In this document: positions 43,393 through 53,071 of the stretch, piece after piece
Position numbering within the stretch: the stretch's first letter is position 1
How the letters are laid out: each line of letters starts with the position of its first letter
Source: Engraulis encrasicolus
Lineage: Eukaryota > Chordata > Actinopteri > Clupeiformes > Engraulidae
Assembly: GCF_034702125.1 (NCBI RefSeq)
Contig: NC_085857.1
Coordinates: forward strand, 58,728,067 to 58,792,066
DNA: 64,000 nucleotides
Reading direction: 5' to 3'
Position numbers and translations under genes: made by a program
Notes under the pieces: generated by a model
The model's database searches: none
Seen by the model: only the letters and a program-made list of their open reading frames with translations
Told to the model about the DNA's origin: nothing

Positions 43393-43402
43393 ATCGCACC
43401 TA

Positions 43403-43718
43403 TGGACACCCAAATAACTGGGTGTGGCCTGTGGAACTTGAGCATTGCAGTGCATTATGGGGATTGTTGTCACAAATCCACAAGCACTAAAAAGTCATTT
43501 TCTGAATTTTCTCGGCCAAGAAGGCACCAAATTAGAAATGTATGCTACTATTCTATTATATATATTACCCACTTTCAATACAATATTCATGTCTCCACCG
43601 GTGGAATGCCCGTTTAACCGTCTCCCTCCCCCCTCTCTCTCCCTGTCTCTCTAGAAGTGGTCACAGTAAAAGTAAAAGTAAATTCATGGTGTAAGTACAC
43701 TTGCACATTATATCAGTT
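43403..43718. other. Intron 3 segment, nothing recognised
   Basis: Non-coding sequence between the inverted-repeat element and a possible solo LTR. It has a short pyrimidine-rich stretch at 43620-43653. Confidence 0.4.
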
Positions 43719-44214
43719 TGTCATGAGCCCTCTGACTCCACCGGTTTTCCACCTTAATTGCTTTCCATTATCTGCCTGCCACACTAACTAGCTCCACCTG
43801 TCTCTGCCCTGCTCTGCTCTAATCACCTGGCAAGCTGCGCTACATTTTCCACTCACCGTCCTCTCCTTGCCCCACTCTGCTCTGATAGCTCTGTCAGTTG
43901 TGCTGCATTGCACGAACCTCTTCCAGTATATAAAGCCCTATTTTTTCAGCCAAGCTTTGTCAGATTGTCTGTAAACCTGCACCAGTAACCTGCCTGTCTA
44001 CCTACTCTCTGACTCCTGCCTGTGACCTGGTTCTGCAGTCCCCGCTAACTCGGATCAGCCTTCTGTCCCTCATCACGTTTATTGCCAAGCCCTTGTCTGT
44101 ACTGCTGTCTTGGTTCATCTTGCTATTGTGTGTGTGTTCCCCCAGCACTTCGACCACCAGACGTGCGAGCCCCGACACTTCGCCACCATCTACCTGAGAT
44201 GTCGTTCGATCTCT

Positions 44215-44249
<35 letters not shown>

Positions 44250-44386
44250 CTTTGGACTAGAATCCCTGGGACACGGACCCTCCAAAAGCCTCTTCTTCAC
44301 TCCCTTCCTCCCCCCCATGAACCAATAAATTAACAAAAGCTCTGAACTAGAACTTACGCTCTGGAGTTGTCTTCTCTGTTCTGACA
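43719..44386 (+). mobile_element. Possible solo LTR
   Basis: Bounded by TGTCATGAG and ...TTCTGACA (TG...CA with short inverted TGTCA/TGACA). It contains a TATAAA at about 43928 and an AATAAA at about 44325, arranged as promoter and polyadenylation signal. Flanks CAGTT/CAGGT match 4 of 5. A (CA)n tract lies inside (44217-44247). No internal retroviral sequence is attached. Confidence 0.5.
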
Positions 44387-44420
44387 CAGGTACATCACTC
44401 TGCAATAACTGTAGACCACT

Positions 44421-44952
44421 GGGCTTACACTGTGCGACTTCCCCCCCGATTTTGCCCCGATTTGGCACTCGCACGACCCCTTGGGAGTCGGGCCGATTTC
44501 TTGCTCAATCGCAGGTCAATCGTGAGTCTCGCATCGTGCAGTGTACATGGGGTAACGACAAGCGATTTCGCCTCACGATCGTGCAATCGCAGGGTCGCAA
44601 GAAAATCAAAACGGTTTGAAATCCTGGTCGTGGCTCGTGCGTAAATCGCACAGTTAAAGCAGTGCTACGACCCGATTTGACCCTTCACATGCACAAATGA
44701 ATAGGGTCGTGCGATTCTCTGTTGAGCGCGACCTCATCTCCACCTCAGATGCGCATGTTCCCTCCTCTGCAGACCGGGGAAACAACCCTGTCGCGTCGCA
44801 CAGTGGAAGCATTTGGCTCGCATCCGACTGTCGGCTCGTATAGTGTGAGGACATGAGTCGTGAGATGTGAACTTTTAAATAGTGAAATTCCATCGTGCAG
44901 TGTGAGCAGGAGCTTAATACCCACGAGTGAAAATATCGCACAGTGTATGCCC
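44421..44952. mobile_element. ~530-bp MITE with GGGC(T/A)TACACTGTGCGA ends
   Basis: The inverted ends agree at 16 of 17 bases. The interior is rich in TCGCAC/GTGCGA words in both orientations. No coding frame. The target duplication is not clear. Confidence 0.7.
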
Positions 44953-45049
44953 GGCTTTACTCAGTATGGCAGGGTTTTTTTTTACTTCAACTTTTACTTT
45001 GGCCACAAACAAAAAAGTAAATATATGAACAAACATTGCAATCCCATAC

Positions 45050-45202
45050 CTGGTACCCGTCTTTGAGGTTTCCATGTAGCACTTTGATGATGTCATCAGT
45101 ATGCACCCCCTGCTTCTCCCCTCTCTCAAGTCCCATCATGTCACACATTACAAATGGCAAGACGGCTCCATGCGGACCAGACCTGATCCTGTGAGTCCTC
45201 AA
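45050..45202 (-). CDS. IFI44-like GTPase, exon 3 (minus-strand gene)
   Basis: Minus-strand acceptor CGTTTTCCAG and donor GTATGG bound 153 bases (51 codons, phase 0 on both sides). It reads LRTHRIRSGPHGAVLPFVMC, then DMMGLERGEKQGVHTDDIIK and VLHGNLKDGYQ. 'PFVMCDMMGLE' is the Walker B/G3-like motif of IFI44-like proteins ('CDSMGLE'), expected to contact the nucleotide-bound metal. 'DDI..VL.G...D.YQ' is the conserved block that ends at this exon boundary. Confidence 0.9.
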
Positions 45203-45298
45203 CTGGAAAACGCACGCACACAAGCGCACACACACACACACACAATTGTATTGAAAGTCTGTGTATTGTGTTAAATGTGAATCTTGTTGACCTTTTTA

Positions 45299-46632
45299 GG
45301 GGCCAAGCAGCGAAGCTGGCGAAGGCCCCTATAGTGTTAACTGGTATTCTTATTATTATTACGTAGACATCTTTCCTCTCCTTAGCAAGTCTATGGCAGC
45401 CCATAGAACCGTAGGTAGGAAAATGCTGTAAATCGGCACACACATTTGGGCCAGTCTCAGCATTACCCACAGCAATTTATAGGTCCCCAGTCACAACGCT
45501 CTAGCGCCACCAGCAGGTCAAAGTTGCAGGTACATTTCTACTTTTAACTTTTGAACCGCTGGGCCAATTTTCATAAACTTGGTATCCCTGGAATCCTTGG
45601 GCCAAGACGAATCCAACGCATTATATGACGTCATTTTCCGCCAAGATAGTTTTCCCGCCATTTTGAATTTTGTAAAATTCTATAAAAAATGCTATTTTTT
45701 CCGCAATTTTTGACCAATTCACCCGAAACTTGGTATATAGTATCTCTGGACTGAGCTACACATGGGGTAATCTCAAGGAATATTGGATATATTTTATCGT
45801 TTAGCCGTGACAGCCAATCAAAATTGTCGTAAAAGTGGCAAAACAGGAAGTGAGGTCATATCTCAGCAACCGTTTGTCGAATTAGGCTGGGATTTTGCAC
45901 ACACATAGTAGTCTATTCCATGACCTACCACAAAAAATTCAGATCCCCAACTCAAACTCTGTAGCGCCACCAACAGGTCAACATTTTAGCTACATTTTTG
46001 CCTGTAGCTTTCAAGCTATATGCCTAATTTTAAAAATAATACTATAACTAGAATCCTTGGGCCAAACCGAATCCAACGCACTATATGACTTCATGTCAAC
46101 CGGAAGAAAAAAATCCGCCATTTTGAATTTTGTGAAATTCAATAAAGATGCTACTTTTCCCACAATTTTGGTCAGAATGCCTTGCAAAAGGGTACACATA
46201 ATCTTGGGACTGATTTGCTTTAGGTTATTCAAGGAATTTTTGACACCTCTTATCGTTTGCTGGTGACAAGCAATCAAAATTGTCATAAAGGTGGCAAAAC
46301 AGGAAGTGAGGTCATATCTCAGCAACCGTTGGTCAATTTCTGTTAGGATTTTTTGCACACATTCTAGTCCATCCCATGACCTCCCAAAAAAAATCCTGAC
46401 CCCAAGCTCAAACTCTCTAGCGCCACCAACAGGTAACAGGAAGTGAGCTCATATCTCGGCAGCTCTTCAACGGATTCAAACTAAACTTGTTTTACGTGAT
46501 CACACTCCCCTCAAATTGATGCACACCAACATTGGCGGGATTTGGACCAAAGGGGGCGCTGCAGTTCCTTCTGTTGCCGTGGCGACTTTGGCAAGTTTAC
46601 TGCTTGGCCCCGCATTGCTGCTTGCAGCTATA
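45299..46632. mobile_element. Repeat element containing tandem ~475-base monomers
   Basis: Begins GGGGCCAAGCAGCGAAGC and ends near GCTTGGCCCCGCATTGCTG, imperfect inverted ends. Inside, 'tctagcgccacca(g/a)caggt', 'ggaatccttgggccaa' and 'aaaacaggaagtgaggtcatatctcagcaaccg' recur with a period of about 475 bases (starting near 45493, 45965 and 46418). This is a satellite-like internal array of a fish DNA transposon. Confidence 0.75.
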
Positions 46633-46650
46633 TTTTGTTTCAGATATTTG

Positions 46651-46752
<102 letters not shown>

Positions 46753-46864
46753 TTCAGTTCACATAGAGACAGATGAACTTTTCCAGTGACAGAGTTCAAA
46801 GTTATGTGCAACTAACACCTGTGTACGTACGTGAGTGCGTGTGTGTGTGTGTGTTTCTTCTTAC

Positions 46865-46965
46865 TATCTTGGTGAAGCTGCAGTCACTGGCAGTAGCTGC
46901 GATAGCTGGACTTGTGATACACCCCTGGAAGATGCTGTCGATGGAGTTGATGTAGCTGGACTTGC
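46865..46965 (-). CDS. IFI44-like GTPase, exon 2 (minus-strand gene)
   Basis: Minus-strand acceptor TATAATAACAG and donor GTAAGA bound 101 bases. They read KSSYINSIDSIFQGCITSPA, then IAATASDCSFTKI. The first codons supply the GKSS part of the nucleotide-binding P-loop, whose beginning (GPVGA) is in exon 1. Phase 1 across the preceding GC-AG intron restores the glycine. 'IF.G.i...A' matches the family pattern. Confidence 0.9.
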
Positions 46966-47079
46966 CTGTTATTATAACATAGCACATAATTACTTACTTA
47001 CTTACTTACATTACTTACAGATAATAGAGTTGCTGAACTTGCGTGCATGTGTGTGTGCATGCGTGTGTCTTTGTGTATG

Positions 47080-48517
47080 TGAGTGATTCTACGATTCAAC
47101 TGCGCTTTTAAGTCCATGGATTTTATTTGCCAATTCCACTAACTATTAACTGCATCCAATGATGTTTTGGACATTAGCACACATTTATCTTTCATATAAT
47201 ACAGAAAGTGTAGACATGGCATTATTTCCCTCAGCAAAAATGAATATTTAATACTGGTTTTGGGTGTTTTCATACCGTCCTGTTTTCCAAATGTCAGATT
47301 CAGTGTTGTATATTAGCATGTAAAGAAACTTGTTTTGCCCAAGACGATTGCAAATGTTGATTCACAGTAATCATCACAATATGAAAAAAACTGTCAGAGA
47401 GACTGCTGTGCTTTCCATTATACATGAAATTTGCCATTTTGTGTGTGTCCATGAAAACTGTGTTAACCGTGTCACAGTCTGAAACCCCCTCAATAAATCA
47501 GTAATGGTTTGGTCTTAGGCCATACGAATAACATTACATGATGTCATAACTTCTGGCAGGATATGGGAAGACTTTTTGGTAAGTTTTGAGCTCCATCCTT
47601 CCATAATTTAATCCATTCTTTTTCATGTTCTCATAGTGGGAAAAATTGCCTGTCATAAGAATCTGAATTAGAAAAACACAGATAAAGCATACAAATACAT
47701 TAATTGATTAAGGTGTTGTGGTGGAACTTCTGAGGTCCTCAGTTAGCACAACACTATAAAAATGGCTGAAATGTCAAGCCGTGTTACCGTCAATGGTGTT
47801 ACGCCTCAGCTATGACAGTTGAGGAGGAGTATGTTTTTGCCAATCTCCATATTGACAGACAAACAAACAAAATAATTTGTGTTCTAGGGAGATGGGCTTG
47901 TCTGCTCTGTTTTTTCTCCTAAAAAGTGCTGACTTGTTCCCCTGCACTGTTGACCGTAACACAGTTGAGTAACACGGTTGACTGAATTGGAAGTGTTTTT
48001 GTGCTATTGATCCCTTATGTGTTGGAAAAATCCTATGAACAGACAATAGGGATTATCTCTGGAGAAGGAAGTCTTGTGTAAGGAGGGTGACTAAATTCAA
48101 ATCAGATGTTACAGGGATTTATAATGAAAAATGTCTATCACAGTGAATCATAAAATCCTACTTAAGAAGCTCAACAGTCACATTTTCTAAATCAGTTGCA
48201 CAGATTAATGACAACATTATTGTTAAGGGACATAAGCACTTTCAAACGTATGTTGCTTCAACTCTGTAGTATTTTTATATATGTTTGAAATGACAGTATT
48301 TGTCCATAACACTGTTGACAAAATAATCAAGCAAATGTTCGCTTTCATTAGAGTATTTATCAAATGATTTAAGATTAAGCTTGGCAATTTGTTTGTAAGC
48401 TTGGCAATTTGTTAAATATATACACTATGTAAACATCTAGGTCATTTAGTTGAAAAAAATACTGATAATTGACATTTTGCTTTTGCCAAAAGCGCAGTCA
48501 AATCGTAGAATCACTCA
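47080..48517. mobile_element. Uninterrupted 1.44-kb element (family of 988-15736)
   Basis: Inverted ends TGAGTGATTCTACGATT and AATCGTAGAATCACTCA. Sequence is collinear with the three dispersed segments 988-1448, 4285-4488 and 14972-15736. There is no transposase gene, so it is non-autonomous. It lies in intron 1 of the minus-strand gene. It serves as a reference for the empty target sites of the insertions in the other copy. Confidence 0.88.
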
Positions 48518-48548
48518 TGCGTGTGCGTGTGTGTATGCCTTTGTGTAG

Positions 48549-48585
<37 letters not shown>
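48549..48585. repeat. (GT)n microsatellite
   Basis: Short GT run immediately 3' (gene sense) of the exon 1 donor region. Confidence 0.95.
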
Positions 48586-48586
<1 letters not shown>

Positions 48587-48594
48587 TGACTTGC

Positions 48595-48692
48595 CTGCCC
48601 CCACCGGTCCATGTATCAGAATCCTGAGTTGCTTGACCGCTGGATTACAGAGCTCCAGTTCCCTCAGCTTCCTCCGCCATTTGTCTCTCGCC
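48595..48692 (-). CDS. IFI44-like GTPase, exon 1 of those visible (P-loop exon)
   Basis: Minus-strand acceptor TTGTCCCCTTAG starts 98 bases reading ARDKWRRKLRELELCNPAVK, then QLRILIHGPVGA. A 'WR' start, a linker and 'lrILihGPVGAGKSS' is the entry to the G-like domain in IFI44-like proteins. The P-loop is split. This exon ends at 48595 before GCAAGT, a GC donor, and GKSS is completed by exon 2. Upstream exons (N-terminus) were not recognised between 48700 and 51400. Confidence 0.88.
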
Positions 48693-49249
48693 CTAAGGGG
48701 ACAAATAAATACAGTAACTGTGAGACGGTGTAGTGTGTAGTGTTTGTATGCATATGTGTTTGTGTTTGCGTGTGTGTGTGTGTGCCTGTGTGTGTGTAGA
48801 GAGAGAGAGTTCAGTAGTGTAGAGTATCATTTATTAATCCCGAGGGAAATGAAGGTTTCAAGTAGCATACATATACATACATGAATACAGAAGAAGACAC
48901 AAGGACATTACACACAACATTGTGTAGTGGGGTGCTGGCCCCTTTAAGGCAAAGGAACCACTCGGCGTCATGGGTGCGTCACGTCCCTAATTTCTTGTCT
49001 GGTATTTCTTCATAACTAAGCGGTCTTTATGGAGGCAGTCAAGCACGCTCTGCTCGTCCTTGGGCGTCTTCCGACTTCTGGCTTCATGCGGCTGTGGCTG
49101 TCGTCGTTTCTCTCGCCGAGAATTGTGTCTGTTCACCGGTCCTTTTGGAGGTATGTAGCTTGGCTCCTTCGTTTATGTCGACATGTCGTTCTTACCTGGT
49201 TGCTAACGGGGCTACCTGCATTGATTCCAGGTGATGTTCTCTGGATGGC
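48693..49249 (-). other. Region upstream of P-loop exon
   Basis: Contains GT-rich tracts (48740-48800), an inverted RTE/Rex3-like LINE tail fragment (about 48820-48880, 'tattaatcccgagggaaatg') and a segment resembling the 190-bp tandem array further right. No N-terminal IFI44-like exon was recognised. Confidence 0.45.
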
Positions 49250-49812
49250 GTTGCCACCATGGCCGTAGCCAGCCATGTGAAGTAGGCGAGGTCAATAAAT
49301 TATTAATAATATTATTAATATAAAATATAAATTAAAAATGAATTCATAAAATAAATAAATATAGGCTACACAGGCCTATATATAGGGCCCTCCTCTATGA
49401 ATGTATAGGCCTAATGTGAAATAGTAAATATGTAGACATGTATAATAATAAATATGTTGTAGTTTTCAGCCAACTCAGCCTATTCCCTTTGAATGGCTAT
49501 GCTTTGGTATCATGCCTCTTTTATTATAAACAGCATCCTCCCAGTAAAGCCCTTTGTAAGGAAACTAAAGCTTGACCCTGAAGTTGCACAATAAGCTATA
49601 TCCTCAGATGGCAAGTTGCTCAGCCATTCATATTTTTCTCCCAATGAAATTACACTTCAGCTGTTTTCCTCCAAAGATACAGGGATAGCTCTGTAGTGCA
49701 AACCACCTATTTTGGAGTAAACTTTTTTCTTCCTAGAGTCGCATCAAACGTTTTGTTTTTATTTACTTGTTATAGTTCTTCACAAGCGCAGAGGACAAAA
49801 GTATTTCAACGA

Positions 49813-49930
49813 CACAGTAAAAAATGCAGTGTTAATTCAACACTTAAAGAGTGCTTTGGGACCAAATAAACTCTAGAAGGTGTTAAATAAACTCTGTCAG
49901 TGTTGCATTAACACTGCAGTTTTTACTGTG
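49813..49930. mobile_element. 118-bp MITE, CACAGTAAAAA ends
   Basis: CACAGTAAAAAATGCAGTGTTAA and its inverted copy TTAACACTGCAGTTTTTACTGTG bound a short AT-rich core. GA flanks both sides. The ends resemble the CACTGTAAAAA ends of the 9.94-kb element. Confidence 0.8.
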
Positions 49931-50000
49931 GAGAAAGAAAAGTAGCCTATCCTCCGCGCTCCTGAGCCATCTGATGCGTCACGGCTATGCAGACACAGTA

Positions 50001-50136
50001 GTCACGGGAGCCTCTTCAGGTGTGGATATTTTACTGCGATTGACTCTGACGAAGACGTGGCAACGTCGATAGTTGTCCAAATTAACACTTGTCCAAATTA
50101 ACAGGAAAATATCCACACCTGAAGATGTTCCGGTGA
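50001..50136. repeat. Inverted repeat enclosing a hammerhead-like loop
   Basis: Arms 50001-50032 and 50105-50136 are reverse complements with about four mismatches (core 'cttcaggtgtggatatttt'). The loop contains CTGACGA, a GACG...CGTC hairpin and GATA, a degraded hammerhead pattern. Confidence 0.65.
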
Positions 50137-50818
50137 CCTCCTCTGTCAGTGTTTATCACATATGCTTTCCAATTTACAATCAAATCTTTCACGGATATCC
50201 TGCTTTTACCTTTATGCAGCAGCTGATGCAGCAGCCGGCCTTCTTAAAATAATGACTCAAATGGCTTTTTAAGACACCATAGCCTACTTGTTACGCATGA
50301 GCTTTATGTAGGCTATACAACGGTTGGCTTTCTGTCAGCGGAGATCTCATCAAGCGCGGGCTTTCTGAAAGCGGAGATCTCACCAAGCGCGTGCTTAATG
50401 GGCGCGTTCGTGACGGCACATTACTGCGCAGGCTGCACACGCACACTTTGCCATTTCAATGCATTTTCCCAACCAGAAAGCATGGTAATTTTGCTTTGCG
50501 CAATGCTCTGTCACGAACGCGACCAAACACTTGCGATGTCGGCTGAGTTGCGTTCTCTCCCACGAGTCGCACCACTTGCGATATTAATCAATCTGGTTTA
50601 CTCTCAAAAACAGAACACAAAGGCAAAACTAGAACACATAGCTCATGGATGTTAACCACAGTTTGCAAAGGACGCTTCACAAAGGTTTATAGATGTTTTT
50701 GTGTGTTTCAGTTGGTCATATTTGCCGTTAAAATAATAATAATAATAAAAAAACCTCTCACGATAGGCGAGGTCCGGACCTCGGTAGCCTCAAATGTAAC
50801 TACGGCCATGGTTGCCAC

Positions 50819-51260
50819 CCCCAGCTGTTCCCAGCACTATCCATTTCTACTAGCTGTTTCATAGCTACAACGTCTCAAGTTTTCGTCTTCTGCACTCCGG
50901 TATGTAATAGCAGTCCAGCATTGTTTAGCATTTTGTATTCGCCCAGCCTGATGGCTAGCATCTTGTCCTGCTTGCTCTTTCTTGCTCTGCATGGTTTTCA
51001 GGCTGCCATGGTGCTCAGCCTGTACCTGCTCCTATTAGCGATTTCATAATCGACTGTGTTGCTTCAAGTGTCATCCATCGTCTGCACGCCGGTATGTAAC
51101 AGCATCGTCTAGCATTGCGTATTCGCCTAGCCTTATGGCTAGCGCCTTGTCCTGCTTGTTCCTTCATGATTGGTTTTCTAATACTGGCTTTTGCATGGCT
51201 TCCAGGCTTAGCCTTTATCCATTCCTACTAGCGGCTTCTTTGTCTCAACCAGTGCCCTCG
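50819..51260. repeat. ~190-bp tandem repeat array
   Basis: Units beginning near 50825, 51018 and 51207 share '(cc)atttctactagc(t/g)g', 'ccggtatgtaa(t/c)agca' and 'tggctagc(a/g)(t/c)cttgtcctgctt'. Sequence left of the hAT insertion (49020-49257) may be an older part of the same array. Confidence 0.75.
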
Positions 51261-51801
51261 CTGTACACTTGGGGCTCCGTGCATGCCAACGTCAAGCTTT
51301 GGGTAAGTCCTATTGAGTCTAAAGGGCTCTGCATACTTAACGTGTGTAATTTGGCGCGAGAACCATTAAAGCAATACTCCGGTTTTTTGGACACAGGACC
51401 TCATTTCTGAGTCAATAAGAGTGTTAGAAGTGTGTCCAGATCTTTTTTTTTAATTCCATGCAGTCATTGTAAAACCACAGGTCGATGTTGCTATGCTAGC
51501 GCAAGTGATCCACTTTTGGTAGCATGACCCAAAAAAGCAGTCTTAACAAATGCAATAAACACTCAAAGCACGTTAATTACTGCGCCAGGCTATCGATACA
51601 AATACCCACGTTGATAGAGAGATTTAGGGAGTAAAGCAACCTTAGAATTAGTTTGCTCACCCGCAGCAATTTGTACTTCCTGATTTGGCAGTCGCGGACT
51701 GATATCTAGCACCAATGTTACCGGTTCTCACTGCCAAGTTTGTTGTGAGTGCAGCTGTCTGCTAGAACTACGATCAGACTAACCCTGATCATAAAAAAAG
51801 A

Positions 51802-51857
51802 ATGGCAATGTTCGGAGAACCCGACACTTTTGATGACGAGGAGCAAATACCTGTACG
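51802..51857 (+). pseudogene. Short coding remnant cut by the BEL insertion
   Basis: Reads MAMFGEPDTFDDEEQIPV, an acidic start. It may belong to the same TTAA-element protein as the cysteine motif at 59957-60028. Continuation past the BEL element runs into a stop within a few codons. Confidence 0.35.
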
Positions 51858-52689
51858 AGACCAAATCTGGAGTTTTGACCAGACCAGTGGCGAAGCTGTG
51901 CCTCCTCCTCGAGGCAGCAGATGGCGCTGATTGAAGACTGGTCTTCTCACCTGTTTGCTGAGTGAAAAAGATAAGTGTACATTTTTCAGCACTTATCTAT
52001 TTTGTTTAATAGATGTACATTATTAAGTATACATGGCTCTTTATACAGTATTTCTTTTTGTAATTGATGTAGACACACAATTAGGGGCCGGTGTGTAAGA
52101 GCCACTTCTTTTAATTTATTGTTTTCAAATAAGAGCTCCTGAAAATATTTATGTTGAAATGGAAAAGATTTGGATTAAGATTTTATATTTAGATTTTTGG
52201 CAAACTGTTGCAAACGTGATACTAATTGCACCTTGTTAGTGTGGTGTCCTAATTACTTCCTGTAGGTGGCGGCCAGACTGCTACTTATGATGGTGTGGTG
52301 ACGCGGCCCAGACGCTGTAGGGGTGCAAGGCGCAACAGTCATTGACCGTGTCCGTGACCGTGGACGAGCCCGTGCGCGCGACTGTGCCAGCCTGAACGCG
52401 GCCTGTTGCCTCAAGCTCAAACCCAATTCCATTGACTGAACTGAAAGCCTTGCTTTATTTGTTATTTTCAAAGTTTACATTCTTAAGTTTATGTTACCCC
52501 TTTTTGTTTAATAAATCATCCAAGAAACTCATCAAGGAGAAACAATAATGCATCCTCGTCCTTTCACGCGTCAAGTCTCCTGCATTCTTACAGTCAAGGA
52601 AGTGAACAAAATGGGAAAGGTTTAAAGATAAAAGGAAACAAATGAAAACAAAGGAATCATGGAAAACTTAACCTGTTTTAATCACTACA
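51858..52689 (+). repeat. BEL/Pao 5' LTR
   Basis: 832 bases identical to 59004-59835 except for two differences that I could see (tggcgaag/tgacgaag; ctcgagg/cttgagg). It ends ...CACTACA. It contains the last ~25 codons of pol, as does the other LTR. AATAAA at about 52510. The usual TG start is not preserved on the left. Confidence 0.88.
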
Positions 52690-53071
52690 ATAAGTCAATG
52701 ACTGCGCTGGACTTCGTTGTGGACAATTGATCGAAGGAAAAGGAAGGCCGACGCGCCAAACAATTCAAACAAAGGAAAGCCCGCGGAGGTATGTGCTTCT
52801 GAAACTCATTATTGGAATGAAATGCGGACTTTGTGGATAATATTGGACTGAGAAAACCAAGACCACTTCATGAACTTTATTTCAAATGAACAAATGCATT
52901 TATAGACGAAAGAAATTCGATGAGAAAAGCAATGAAGTTGAGCGCTTGAAACGTCGCCAAATTAACCTGAAAAGTAGGCGACTGCAATGCTTTACGCATG
53001 AGATGGAAATAGTTTTATTTTATTAAGAAATTGGAAATTAATTTGGAAAAGTTTTTTGTTTGAGAGCCACA
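52690..53071 (+). other. BEL/Pao leader
   Basis: Non-coding, purine-rich leader between the 5' LTR and the Gag-Pol ATG. The primer-binding site should lie at its start (ATAAGTCAATG...), but I could not assign a tRNA. Confidence 0.6.

Larger units (their letters stand above)
38658..43402. mobile_element. Long inverted-repeat element (~540-base arms) with nested insertions
   Basis: The right arm (42505-43039) is continuous. The left arm is the same sequence inverted, split into 38658-38912, 40149-40167 and 41739-42009. Ends read GGTGC(G)AT(T)CGACATGTG. The arms match over about 540 bases, and the loop is about 42010-42504. Two DNA transposons sit in the left arm, one hAT MITE in the loop, and one hAT element against the right end. 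No coding region is recognised. Confidence 0.85.
49258..50810. mobile_element. 1.55-kb hAT element with perfect 8-bp TSD
   Basis: GTTGCCAC is at 49250-49257 and 50811-50818. The ends are CATGGCCGTAG and CTACGGCCATG. The interior is AT-rich, lacks a recognisable transposase, and carries a small MITE (49813-49930) and an inverted repeat with a hammerhead-like loop (50001-50136). Confidence 0.88.

Noticed and set aside
44432..44644. ORF of 70 residues (MRLPPRFCPDLALARPLG...)
   Set aside because: It lies wholly inside the 44421-44952 MITE, which is rich in TCGCAC words, and opposite-strand frames of similar length exist.
46011..46358. Minus-strand ORF of 115 residues in the 475-base monomer region
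   Set aside because: It falls in a tandem repeat, the other monomer does not keep the frame, and no domain is recognised.
49029..49268. ORF MEAVKHALLVLGRLPTSG... as an N-terminal exon of a gene
   Set aside because: It is on the strand opposite to the IFI44-like gene, overlaps what looks like tandem-repeat sequence and ends inside the hAT terminus.
52253..52471. Minus-strand ORF MKITNKARLSVQSMELG... repeated at 59399-59617
   Set aside because: It is the same sequence in both BEL LTRs, antisense to the element, with no recognised domain. A chance frame is the simplest explanation.
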